A DNA stretch of 64,000 nt from positions 186,001 to 250,000 of the forward strand of contig JBCCXL010000007.1 in NCBI GenBank assembly GCA_039191605.1, read 5' to 3'. The notes under the pieces were generated by a model. The model searched no databases and was not told the origin of the DNA. It saw nothing but the letters and a program-made list of their open reading frames with translations. Source of the DNA: JBCCXL01 sp039191605 (GTDB lineage: Bacteria; Acidobacteriota; Thermoanaerobaculia; Multivoradales; JAHZIX01). This document shows, piece after piece, positions 7,643-15,252 of this stretch; position 1 is the first letter of the stretch, and the number at the start of each line of letters is the position of its first letter. Made by a program: the position numbers and the translations under genes.

Positions 7643-9190
7643 ATGCTCACTCGTTCGACTCCCGATGCTGCCTTGTCGCCTGTAGCGTCGCCTTCCTCGG
7701 TCCACCGCACCGCACCGTCCCGGCGGGCTGCCTGGAGCCGTCACGTCACTCTTCTGATCCTGCTGCTGCCGCTGCTCACCAGCACGGTGGGTTGTGCAAC
7801 GAATCCGGCCACCGGTCGGTCCCAGGTGATGTTGCTCTCCGAGGAGCAGGAGCGGGCTCTGGGGGAACAGGCGAAGACCGAGATGCTGGCCCTGTATGGT
7901 GAATATGACGATCCCGAGCTGCAGGACTATGTCCGCGCCCTCGGCCACGATCTGGCCGCGAAGTCGGAGCGTCCGGATCTCGCTTGGGAGTTCTACCTGC
8001 TAGACGATCCTCTGGTGAACGCCTTCGCCCTGCCCGGGGGCTACGTCTTCATCACCCGGGGGATCCTTTCGCACCTCGACAACGAGGCGGAGCTAGCGGC
8101 GATCCTGGGGCATGAAGTGGGCCACGTGGTCGCTCGCCATAGCGCCAACCAGATCTCCAAGCAGCAGCTCTATTCCGCCGGCCTGCTGATCGGTACGCTG
8201 ATGCTGGATCCTGAAGACCGGGCCTGGGGAGCGCTCGCCAGCGCCGGGCTCCAGGTCGCTTTTCTGCAATTCTCGCGAGATGACGAGCGAGAGGCGGACC
8301 TTCTCGGCTTGCGATACATCGAGAAGGTGGGCTACGACCCGAGGCCGATGCCCGATGTCTTCGAGACCCTGGATCGGGTTTCCGCAGCCGCCGGAGCGCA
8401 GGGCCCGCCAACCTGGCTGCGCACTCACCCCACCGGGGCTGATCGAGTCTCTCGCCTCAACGGCGCCATCGGCGAGCTGGGATTGAATTACGACGACCGC
8501 TTTATCCGGGCCAGTATCTTCCACCGTCGTCTAGACGGCATGGTGTACGGAGAGAATCCCCGAGAAGGCTATTTCGTCGGCTCCGCCTTCTACCACCCGG
8601 ACATGCGCTTCCAGGTGAACTTCCCGGAGGGTTGGAAGACTCAAAATACCCGCGCCGCGGTGAACGCCATGAGCCCCCGGGAGGACGCGTTCATCTCCCT
8701 GACCCTGGCCCAGGGAGACACGCTGCAAGAAGCGGAGAGATCCTTTTACGACGGTTCTGGGGTCAATTACTCGGGCCGTGTGCGCACTGGAGCCCGGGGC
8801 TTCCAGAGCCTCGGTAGTGAGTTCTCCGCGAGCTCCAACGGCAACAACTTGCGCGGTTTGGTGTCCTTCGTCGACCTCGGTGGGGGGCAGATCCTCCAGC
8901 TGCTCTCGGCCTCCTCGTCCAACGCCTTCCGCTCCAACAGCGGGGAGCTGGCAGACACCCTGGGGAGCGTCTCCGAGCTGCGGGATCGCGAATATCTCGA
9001 CGTCACGCCGAAGCGCATCGAGGTGGTGCGGCTGCCTCGGGCGATGACCCTCGAGGAATTCGATCAGCGCTATCCCTCGACGGTGGATATCAAGACCCTA
9101 GCGATCGTCAATCAGGTGGAGGCGCAGGATCGTCTGGAATCTGGGGCCTTCGTCAAGCGGATCGTCGGCGGCGAGCTGCCGTACCGCTGA
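7643..9190 (+). CDS. M48-family periplasmic metallopeptidase, lipoprotein (BepA-like)
   Basis: A TTG at 7577 keeps the frame open, but the ATG at 7643 with GGAG upstream is preferred (515 residues). After a basic N-terminus comes a hydrophobic segment ending STVGC, a plausible lipobox, so the enzyme is probably membrane-tethered in the periplasm. The M48 zinc site is LGHEVGHVVARHS (HExxH) with the third ligand in READLLGLRYIEKVGYDP, followed by THPTGADRVSRL. Residues after about 300 form an extra domain seen in other M48 proteins and of unknown role. Family homologue BepA helps quality control of outer-membrane proteins. That role here is inference. Confidence 0.87.
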   Translation: MLTRSTPDAALSPVASPSSVHRTAPSRRAAWSRHVTLLILLLPLLTSTVGCATNPATGRSQVMLLSEEQERALGEQAKTEMLALYGEYDDPELQDYVRALGHDLAAKSERPDLAWEFYLLDDPLVNAFALPGGYVFITRGILSHLDNEAELAAILGHEVGHVVARHSANQISKQQLYSAGLLIGTLMLDPEDRAWGALASAGLQVAFLQFSRDDEREADLLGLRYIEKVGYDPRPMPDVFETLDRVSAAAGAQGPPTWLRTHPTGADRVSRLNGAIGELGLNYDDRFIRASIFHRRLDGMVYGENPREGYFVGSAFYHPDMRFQVNFPEGWKTQNTRAAVNAMSPREDAFISLTLAQGDTLQEAERSFYDGSGVNYSGRVRTGARGFQSLGSEFSASSNGNNLRGLVSFVDLGGGQILQLLSASSSNAFRSNSGELADTLGSVSELRDREYLDVTPKRIEVVRLPRAMTLEEFDQRYPSTVDIKTLAIVNQVEAQDRLESGAFVKRIVGGELPYR

Positions 9191-9205
9191 TCGGACCCGA
9201 AGGGC

Positions 9206-9277
9206 GAGATCAGGAGGGCAGGTCAAGAAAGGGCAGCGGCGGCGAAGCTTCTCGTCCGCCACTGCCCTCTTGATCTC
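9206..9277. terminator. Nested inverted repeats between convergent genes (probable bidirectional terminator)
   Basis: Two hairpins can form in the 220-bp gap between the convergent M48 and thrE-like genes. The outer arms are 9206–9221 and 9262–9277 (16 bp, one mismatch). The inner arms are 9231–9242 and 9256–9267 (12 bp, one mismatch) with a 13-nt loop. They share the right arm, so they are alternatives. No long U-tract follows, so termination efficiency is uncertain. Confidence 0.55.
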
Positions 9278-9410
9278 GCCGCTGTCTGATTTGATCTGAT
9301 CTGATGGGTTCAGAGCCGAGGAGCGGCCCTTGTTCTGAGCCTGGGGCGAGCCTCGGCTAGATGTCGGCCTCCGGCAAGATGATGAACCTCGCCGAGGTGC
9401 GAGGGTTCGT

Positions 9411-10769
9411 CTAGAGCGAGCGTCGAGGCGGCAGCAGTACGTTGGCCATCAAGAGGCCGGCGACCAGGGCGGCGGCTAAGAGGATCATGGTGAAGGCTCC
9501 CTGAACCCCCGCCAGGGCGTCCTGCTCCAGCAGGCTGGAGACGCCGCGGAAGCCGACGGAGCCCGGCACTAGAAGCATCAGGCCGGGGATCTGGAGCACC
9601 GTGGAAGGGCGGCCGAGGGTGCGGGCGAAGGCATTGCCGGCGAGGCCCACGGCGAGGGCCCCGGCGGCGGCCCCCAGCTCCGGGCCGAGGGCCGCGGCGC
9701 CCCCTCGGCTGCCCAACAGGGCGAGGGTAGCGGCACCGAGGATCCACGGTCCATCCTTGGGAGCAGCTCCGAAGAGCACGGTGAAGCCCACCGCCGCTCC
9801 CGCCAGGGCAAGGCCATCGGCGGCCCAGGCCCAGCCGCCGAAGAGGGTAGCGAGGGAGGAGGTCAGCAGAGTGGACGAGGCATCCATCGCCAGCAGCGAG
9901 CTGGCGGGCACCGACTGACCGAGGCCAGAGCCGAGGGCGACGCCGAAGCCCATGGTGAGAAACACCAGAATCGCGCCGGCGAGCCGGGCGGAGCCGGAAA
10001 CCAGATGACGCATCGCTAGCTCGTGCATGGCGACGGTCACGGTAAAGCCGGGAACCAGCACGATGAGGCTGGCGAGGAGCACCGTGGGGACCTGGAGCTC
10101 CAGGCCCAGCTGAGCCAGGGCGAAGGCCGCTGCCGCCGTGAACAGGCCGGAGGCGGTCTCGAACATGCGGGGAGCGGTGGGCAATCTCTTGCCCACCCAG
10201 CCGAGGGTGAGGGTGAGTAGACCGATCCCCAGACCCAGCAGGCCAGCGAGCAGAAAGTCCAGCAGGCTGCCGCCGAAAAAATGGGCGGCGCAGGCGCTGG
10301 TGAGGGCGAAGGAGACGATCATCGCCCGGGTACTGTAGCGGGACGGGGCGGCGAGGATGCGGTCGACCCGTCGGGCTGCGGTATTCACCGCCAGCTCGCC
10401 GGCGAAGAGCCGGTCGAGGACCCGGTTGAGCCGGGAGAGCTTGTCGAGGTTGACCTCGCCGGGCTCGGTGCGCAGCAGCAGGGTCTTGCGCTCCTCTCCA
10501 CTGCCGATGGCGGCGAAGATCGCCGTCGGAGTAGAGAAGAAATGCCCCTCGGCGCCGAGGCGCGCCGTGAGCTCGCTGAGGGTCGCTTCGAGGCGCGGAG
10601 AAGAACAGCCGTAGGCGTGGAGCGCCACTCCGACCTTTTCCACCAGGGCTTCGACCTCTCGGAGGGAGAGAGCCTGGGGCGAGTCAAGGGAGGGCCGGAG
10701 TGGGGAAGTGGCCTTCCAGGGGGCGGGAACTGAACTAGGGCGCTGGGTGGCGGCAAGGGCAAAAAGCAT
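9411..10769 (-). CDS. thrE: ThrE-type threonine/serine exporter
   Basis: The 452-residue product is a fused ThrE/ThrE_2 membrane transporter. A soluble N-terminal domain (about residues 30–140, with YGCSSPRLEATLSELTARLG and FFSTPTAIFAAIG) is followed by about ten hydrophobic helices in two homologous halves. Characterised ThrE of Corynebacterium exports threonine and serine using the proton gradient. Substrate here is inferred from family. The ATG at 10769 has AGGAG 7 nt upstream. The gene is divergent from an Lrp/AsnC regulator across about 120 bp, an arrangement common for amino-acid exporters and suggestive of amino-acid-responsive control. Confidence 0.85.
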   Translation of the reverse strand: MLFALAATQRPSSVPAPWKATSPLRPSLDSPQALSLREVEALVEKVGVALHAYGCSSPRLEATLSELTARLGAEGHFFSTPTAIFAAIGSGEERKTLLLRTEPGEVNLDKLSRLNRVLDRLFAGELAVNTAARRVDRILAAPSRYSTRAMIVSFALTSACAAHFFGGSLLDFLLAGLLGLGIGLLTLTLGWVGKRLPTAPRMFETASGLFTAAAAFALAQLGLELQVPTVLLASLIVLVPGFTVTVAMHELAMRHLVSGSARLAGAILVFLTMGFGVALGSGLGQSVPASSLLAMDASSTLLTSSLATLFGGWAWAADGLALAGAAVGFTVLFGAAPKDGPWILGAATLALLGSRGGAAALGPELGAAAGALAVGLAGNAFARTLGRPSTVLQIPGLMLLVPGSVGFRGVSSLLEQDALAGVQGAFTMILLAAALVAGLLMANVLLPPRRSL

Positions 10770-10803
10770 GGCATGACTCCTGACGAAAAACCGGCGGGTG
10801 GAT

Positions 10804-10834
10804 TGATTCCACTTCGCGGGAATAGGGTTATGCT
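10804..10834 (+). promoter_or_regulatory. Possible promoter for the lrp-like gene
   Basis: TTGATT (10804–10809) and TATGCT (10829–10834) are separated by 19 bp and lie 60 bp before the lrp-like start. Spacing is slightly long. The intergenic region also contains the palindrome GAAGCTTC close to the start codon, a possible but unproven operator. Confidence 0.3.
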
Positions 10835-10893
10835 AGTGCTCTGTCCGAGATTTTGGCAATAAAACCGAAGAAGCTTCGATTTAAGGGGTTCCC

Positions 10894-11364
10894 ATGACGC
10901 TGGACCGAATCGATCATGTCTTGCTGAAGGCTTTACAGAAGAATGCTCGGCTGAGCAACAAGGAGTTGGCGGCCCATGCGGGCATCGCTCCCAGCACCTG
11001 TCACGAGCGCCTGCGGCGCCTCGATGAGCGAGGGGTGATTCGAGGCTTCCACGCTCGCCTCGATCCGAAAGCCCTTGGCGTCGGTATCCAGGCGATGGTA
11101 GCGGTGCGGCTGCGCTCCCAGAGTCGGGATCTTCTGATGTCCTTCCGGGACACCCTTCGACGCCTGGAAGAGGTGGTGGCGGTGTTCTATATGGCCGGCA
11201 GCAATGACTTCCTGGTGCATATCGCGGTTCGCGACTCGGAGCATCTGCGAGAGGTCGCTCTCACTCATTTCGCCACCCGACCGGAGATCGGCCACATGGA
11301 AACCGCCCTGATCTTCGAGCATGCGGGCTCGGGACACCTGCCGATTTATTCCACAGAAGAATAG
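10894..11364 (+). CDS. Lrp/AsnC-family transcriptional regulator
   Basis: This 156-residue protein has the standard feast/famine layout: an N-terminal winged helix-turn-helix (residues about 5–60, LSNKELAAHAGIAPSTCHERL as recognition region) and a C-terminal RAM ligand-binding/oligomerisation domain (about 65–150) containing the GSNDFLVHIAVRD strand. Members usually form octamers and respond to amino acids such as leucine, lysine or asparagine. The effector cannot be read from the sequence. AAGGGG lies 6 nt before the ATG. Divergence from the ThrE-type exporter suggests it controls that gene as well as itself. Confidence 0.9.
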   Translation: MTLDRIDHVLLKALQKNARLSNKELAAHAGIAPSTCHERLRRLDERGVIRGFHARLDPKALGVGIQAMVAVRLRSQSRDLLMSFRDTLRRLEEVVAVFYMAGSNDFLVHIAVRDSEHLREVALTHFATRPEIGHMETALIFEHAGSGHLPIYSTEE

Positions 11365-11554
11365 AGGCGGTCGTCTCAGAGACCGAGTGTGGTGACCCTA
11401 GGATTCGGTTGTGCTTGGATATTGTAACTTCTTTATGGCACAATCACCGCGCTTTAGTCAGTCATTGCTCGCCCAATTTTAGTGATTGCAGCGTGTCATC
11501 TACTCAGCCGATCTTCGTCCTGGGATTCTCGATGGCATGCGGTTGGAGCCAACG

Positions 11555-14050
11555 ATGAGCTTGGTATTCGAGGACATGAGGGAGCGTGAGGCTGGACCGG
11601 GCAGAGCACCGACGGGCTGGTTCCTGCCGAAGGTTTGCTGGCTGCTGGTTTGCCTTGGAGTCGCAATCGCCGCCGGTGGAGCTTCAGCCCAGGAGGCGGA
11701 TCCTGAAGCTCCTCTGCCCAAGGTCCGCATCGGTTTGGTTTCGGACGGGCCTTCAGTAGTACTAGAGGGTTTCTCGGACAATCTGAGAAACGAGATTCAA
11801 ACGCTGACCGAAGGCGAATTCGATGTCGAATTCGGTGCTCCCGGGGGACCGGAGGTCGAGGTGGGCGAATGGACCGCAGAATCGGTCGAAAGCCGGGTCG
11901 ATGCGCTGCTGGAGAATCCGGAGATCGATCTGCTGATTTCCCTCGGCGTGCTCTCATCCCATGGCTTTTGCTGCCGTGAGGAATTACCGAAGCCGGTGAT
12001 CGCCTCGGTCATCGTGGATATCGAGCTGCAGAATTTGCCGCTTACTCTCGCGGGAACCAGCGGTCGCGACAACCTGAATTACGTCGCTTTTCCGGATAGC
12101 GTGGTCAGCGATCTAGAGGAGTTTCATCGAGTCGTACCCTTCGAACACTTAACCGTGATCTTCAACCGGTGGTTCGTCGATCTAGTTCCGGGGTTGTCGA
12201 TAGCCTTCGCCGAGTCGATTGCGGAAGCGGGGTTTCGCTCGTCCCTGGTGGAGGTGGGTGATTCGGTAGCGGAGGCCCTCGCTGAGGTGCCGGAGGAAAC
12301 CGACGTGGTGTACGTCGCGCCGGTCCTCCATCTCGGCGAGCAAGGGCGACGGGACCTGTATTCGGGACTCACCGAACGGGGCCTTCCCAGCTTCGCTCTG
12401 CTGGGAGTTGAAGAAGTACCCTACGGAGCGATGGCGGCGCAGCGAGAGGCGACCGTCTTCCGGCGACTAGCCCGCCGCGTCGCTCTCAACGCGCAGTCGA
12501 TTCTGCTCGGTACGCCCGCGGGGTCGCTGCCGGTGATTTTGCCGGACCAACGCCTGCTGACCTTGAATATGGATGTGGTTCGGCAGCTGGGGGTCTATCC
12601 CCCTTGGGACGTCCTGGCGGAGGCGGAGCTGATCAATGAAGAACCGACCTACGAGCGCGAGATCTCGCTTCTCTCGGTGCTGGACGAAGCCGTCGAGGCG
12701 AACCTCGATCTGTTGGCGGGCCGCCGGGAAGTGCTCGCCGGAGCCCAGGAGGTAGAGAAGGCGCAGGCGCAGCGAAAGCCTCAGCTCTCCTTCTCCCTCA
12801 CCGGGCTGACCCTCGATAAAGATCGCGCAAACCCCCTTGCCGGGCAGGCGGAGCGGGAGCTCACCGCCGGCCTGACGGTCGAACAGCTGATCTACTCGGA
12901 GCCCGCCTGGGCCAACATCGCCATTCAACGAGCCCTTCAGCTGCAGCGGGAAGAGGCCTTTGAGCAGCTGACGCTGGACATTCAGCTGGAGGCTGCGCTG
13001 GCCTATCTGGACTTGTTGCGGGCGAAGACCTCGGAACGGATTCGCAAGGAAGATCTTCGCCTCACCCGATCGAATTTGGAATCGGCCCAGGTGCGGCGCA
13101 GCGTCGGAACCGGTGGCCCAGGCGAGGTCTATCGCTGGCAGGCTTCGCTGGCGGATGCTCGGCGCGCTCTGATCGATGCTCAGGAGCTGCGGCGTCAGGC
13201 GGAGGAGGCCGTCAATGCCGTGCTGCGGCGGGATCTCACCGAGGGATTTTCCGTCGTCGAGGTTTCCCTGGACGACCCAGACTTCCTGATCAACAACAAA
13301 CGGGTGGCTGGCTATACCTCGTCGGCTCTACACTTTGCGGCCTTCAGTGACTTCCAGGTGGCGTTGGGTCTCCTGCGCTCACCAGAGATCGCCCAGCTGG
13401 ATGCCGCCATCGCCGCTCAAGAGCGGGTCCTCGAGAGTGCCCGACGGGCCTTCCGCGAACCTCAGGTTGCGCTCCAGGGAACCTTCGAGGAGCGCTTGAT
13501 CAAGCAAGGAGAAGGCTCTGACGATGTCCCCGGAGCGCCAGACGACACGCGCTGGAGTCTCGCGGTGATCGGCAGCCTGGACTTGATCAGCGGCGGGGAG
13601 CGGACGGCGGCGGTGGTACAGGCGCAGGAGGACCTGAGGCAGCTGCAGCTGCAGCGCGAGGCCGCCGCGCAGGGGGTGGAGCAGGGCGTTCGGGCCACCC
13701 TTCACCAGACTCGGGCGTCCTCCGCCGGAATTCGATTGGCGAAGGAATCGGCCAACGCGGCGGGGCGCAACCTAGAGCTGGTGCGCGACGCCTACCTGCG
13801 GGGGGCGGTGGAGATCCTCGATCTCCTCGATGCGCAGAATGCGGCGCTGCAGGCGGACCTCGCGGCGGGAGACGTGATCTATCAATTCTTCATCGACTTG
13901 CTCGAGCATCAGCGGACCGTAGGAGGCTTCGACTTCTTCGATCCGCAAGCCGAATCGGAATGGCTCGAGCGCTTGGATGCTCATTTTGACCGCGTTGGGG
14001 TGGATCCCACTCCTCCCGAAGCGTGGTGGCGAGTGGAGGAAGAGCTATGA
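11555..14050 (+). CDS. TolC-family outer-membrane efflux protein with an N-terminal ABC_sub_bind-like domain
   Basis: The frame is open from a TTG at 11486. ATG 11555 with GGAG upstream gives 831 residues with a signal peptide (VCWLLVCLGVAIAAGG…ASAQ). Residues about 40–350 resemble the periplasmic ABC_sub_bind fold (PF04392 type): PKVRIGLVSDG, the DLLISLGVLSSHGF block, then GLPSFALLGVEEVPYGAMA, RRVALNAQSILLG and LLTLNMDVVRQLGVYPPWD. Residues about 390–810 are a TolC/OEP coiled-coil duplication (EISLLSVLDEAVEANLDLLAGRREV…, REEAFEQLTLDIQLEAALAYLDLLRAK, RDAYLRGAVEILDLLDAQN). It ends with an ATGA overlap into the membrane-fusion protein gene, so it is the outer-membrane partner of this pump. Function of the extra domain, perhaps ligand capture or sensing, is unknown. 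Confidence 0.8.
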   Translation: MSLVFEDMREREAGPGRAPTGWFLPKVCWLLVCLGVAIAAGGASAQEADPEAPLPKVRIGLVSDGPSVVLEGFSDNLRNEIQTLTEGEFDVEFGAPGGPEVEVGEWTAESVESRVDALLENPEIDLLISLGVLSSHGFCCREELPKPVIASVIVDIELQNLPLTLAGTSGRDNLNYVAFPDSVVSDLEEFHRVVPFEHLTVIFNRWFVDLVPGLSIAFAESIAEAGFRSSLVEVGDSVAEALAEVPEETDVVYVAPVLHLGEQGRRDLYSGLTERGLPSFALLGVEEVPYGAMAAQREATVFRRLARRVALNAQSILLGTPAGSLPVILPDQRLLTLNMDVVRQLGVYPPWDVLAEAELINEEPTYEREISLLSVLDEAVEANLDLLAGRREVLAGAQEVEKAQAQRKPQLSFSLTGLTLDKDRANPLAGQAERELTAGLTVEQLIYSEPAWANIAIQRALQLQREEAFEQLTLDIQLEAALAYLDLLRAKTSERIRKEDLRLTRSNLESAQVRRSVGTGGPGEVYRWQASLADARRALIDAQELRRQAEEAVNAVLRRDLTEGFSVVEVSLDDPDFLINNKRVAGYTSSALHFAAFSDFQVALGLLRSPEIAQLDAAIAAQERVLESARRAFREPQVALQGTFEERLIKQGEGSDDVPGAPDDTRWSLAVIGSLDLISGGERTAAVVQAQEDLRQLQLQREAAAQGVEQGVRATLHQTRASSAGIRLAKESANAAGRNLELVRDAYLRGAVEILDLLDAQNAALQADLAAGDVIYQFFIDLLEHQRTVGGFDFFDPQAESEWLERLDAHFDRVGVDPTPPEAWWRVEEEL

Positions 14051-15222
14051 GGCTGAACTGTGCCAGGAAGCGAGAGCTTGTCGATGGGTGGAGGCAGCGG
14101 CCTGCTCGCCTCTCGCCCTTGTTGATCGCTTTGTTATTGCCGTTCTTCGGGGCCTGCTCGGATGCGCCGGAGCAGGTGGAGGAGGTCTTGCGGCCGGTGC
14201 GCTACCAGACCTTGGAGGCCACGGATGCGGTGCGTCAACGGCAGCTGGCGGGGATCGCCAAAGCGGGGCTTGAATCGGAGCTTAGCTTTCGGGTGAACGG
14301 TCGCCTGGAGCGCCTCGACGCGACGGTGGGCAAGCAGGTGAAGCGGGGGCAGGAGATCGCCCGGGTCGACGGGACGGACTACCGCATTGGCCTCAAGGAA
14401 TCGGAGGCCTCCCTCGCCCAGGCCCAGGCGGCCCGCCGCCAGGCGGAGGCGGATTACGAGCGAGTGAGGGGGCTGTACGAGAACGAGAATGCGGCAAAGA
14501 GCGACCTGGACGCCGCCCGCGCCCAGTCGGAATCTGCCGCCGCTCAGGTGGAGGCGGCCCAGCAGCGGGTGGCCAGCGCTCAGCGGCAGCTGAGCTTCAC
14601 CCGCCTGCGGGCCCCCGTCGATGGGGCCATCGCCGCGGTGATGGTGGAGGTCAACGAGAACCTCCAGGCGGGCCAGCCGGTGGCGGTGCTCACCTCGGGC
14701 TCTCAGCCGGAGGTCGAGGTGGCGGTACCGGAAGCGCTGATCGCTCAGGTGCAGGAAGGCGATACCGTCAGCGTACGCTTCGACGCGTTGCCGGATGCGG
14801 AGCTCAGCGCGGTGATCACCGAAGTCGGCGTCGCCCTCACCGGCGATGCCGCCGCCTACCCGGTGACGGTGCGCCTCGAGGGGGAAGATTCGCGGATCCG
14901 CTCCGGAATGGCGGCGACGGTGATCTTCGAGCTGGTGGATGAGCAGGTAGCCCAGGGGGCTGCCGCCGACGTTCAGCGGCTCTTGGTGCAGGGCGTGGCG
15001 GTAGGGGAGGACCTCAACGGTAATTTCGTCTTCGTCCTCGAGGACTCGGGGACCGAAGGCATTGCGGTGGCCCGCCGCCGGGGGGTGGAGGTCGGCGTGC
15101 TGACGCCCGATGGCGTGGAGATTCGGTCGGGTCTCGAGGCCGGAGACAAAATCGCCACCGCCGGAGTGCGGCGGATCAAGGACGGACAGAGCGTCCGCCT
15201 GCTCGAGGCGTGGGGGTCCTGA
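14047..15222 (+). CDS. RND efflux periplasmic adaptor (membrane-fusion protein), lipoprotein
   Basis: The ATG at 14047 overlaps the tolC-like stop and has GGAGGA 7 nt upstream; the product has 391 residues. A hydrophobic segment ends FFGAC, a likely lipobox, anchoring the adaptor in the inner membrane. Order of domains: a split lipoyl half (ESELSFRVNGRLERLDATVGKQVKRGQEIARVD), a long alpha-helical hairpin rich in Ala/Gln/Glu (about residues 120–190), the second lipoyl half (FTRLRAPVDGAIAAVMVEVNE), a beta-barrel and a membrane-proximal domain. It bridges the inner-membrane RND pump and the TolC-like protein encoded on either side. Confidence 0.92.
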   Translation: MRLNCARKRELVDGWRQRPARLSPLLIALLLPFFGACSDAPEQVEEVLRPVRYQTLEATDAVRQRQLAGIAKAGLESELSFRVNGRLERLDATVGKQVKRGQEIARVDGTDYRIGLKESEASLAQAQAARRQAEADYERVRGLYENENAAKSDLDAARAQSESAAAQVEAAQQRVASAQRQLSFTRLRAPVDGAIAAVMVEVNENLQAGQPVAVLTSGSQPEVEVAVPEALIAQVQEGDTVSVRFDALPDAELSAVITEVGVALTGDAAAYPVTVRLEGEDSRIRSGMAATVIFELVDEQVAQGAAADVQRLLVQGVAVGEDLNGNFVFVLEDSGTEGIAVARRRGVEVGVLTPDGVEIRSGLEAGDKIATAGVRRIKDGQSVRLLEAWGS

Positions 15223-15252
15223 CGTGACTGAACAGCCTCAGGGGGCAAAGAG

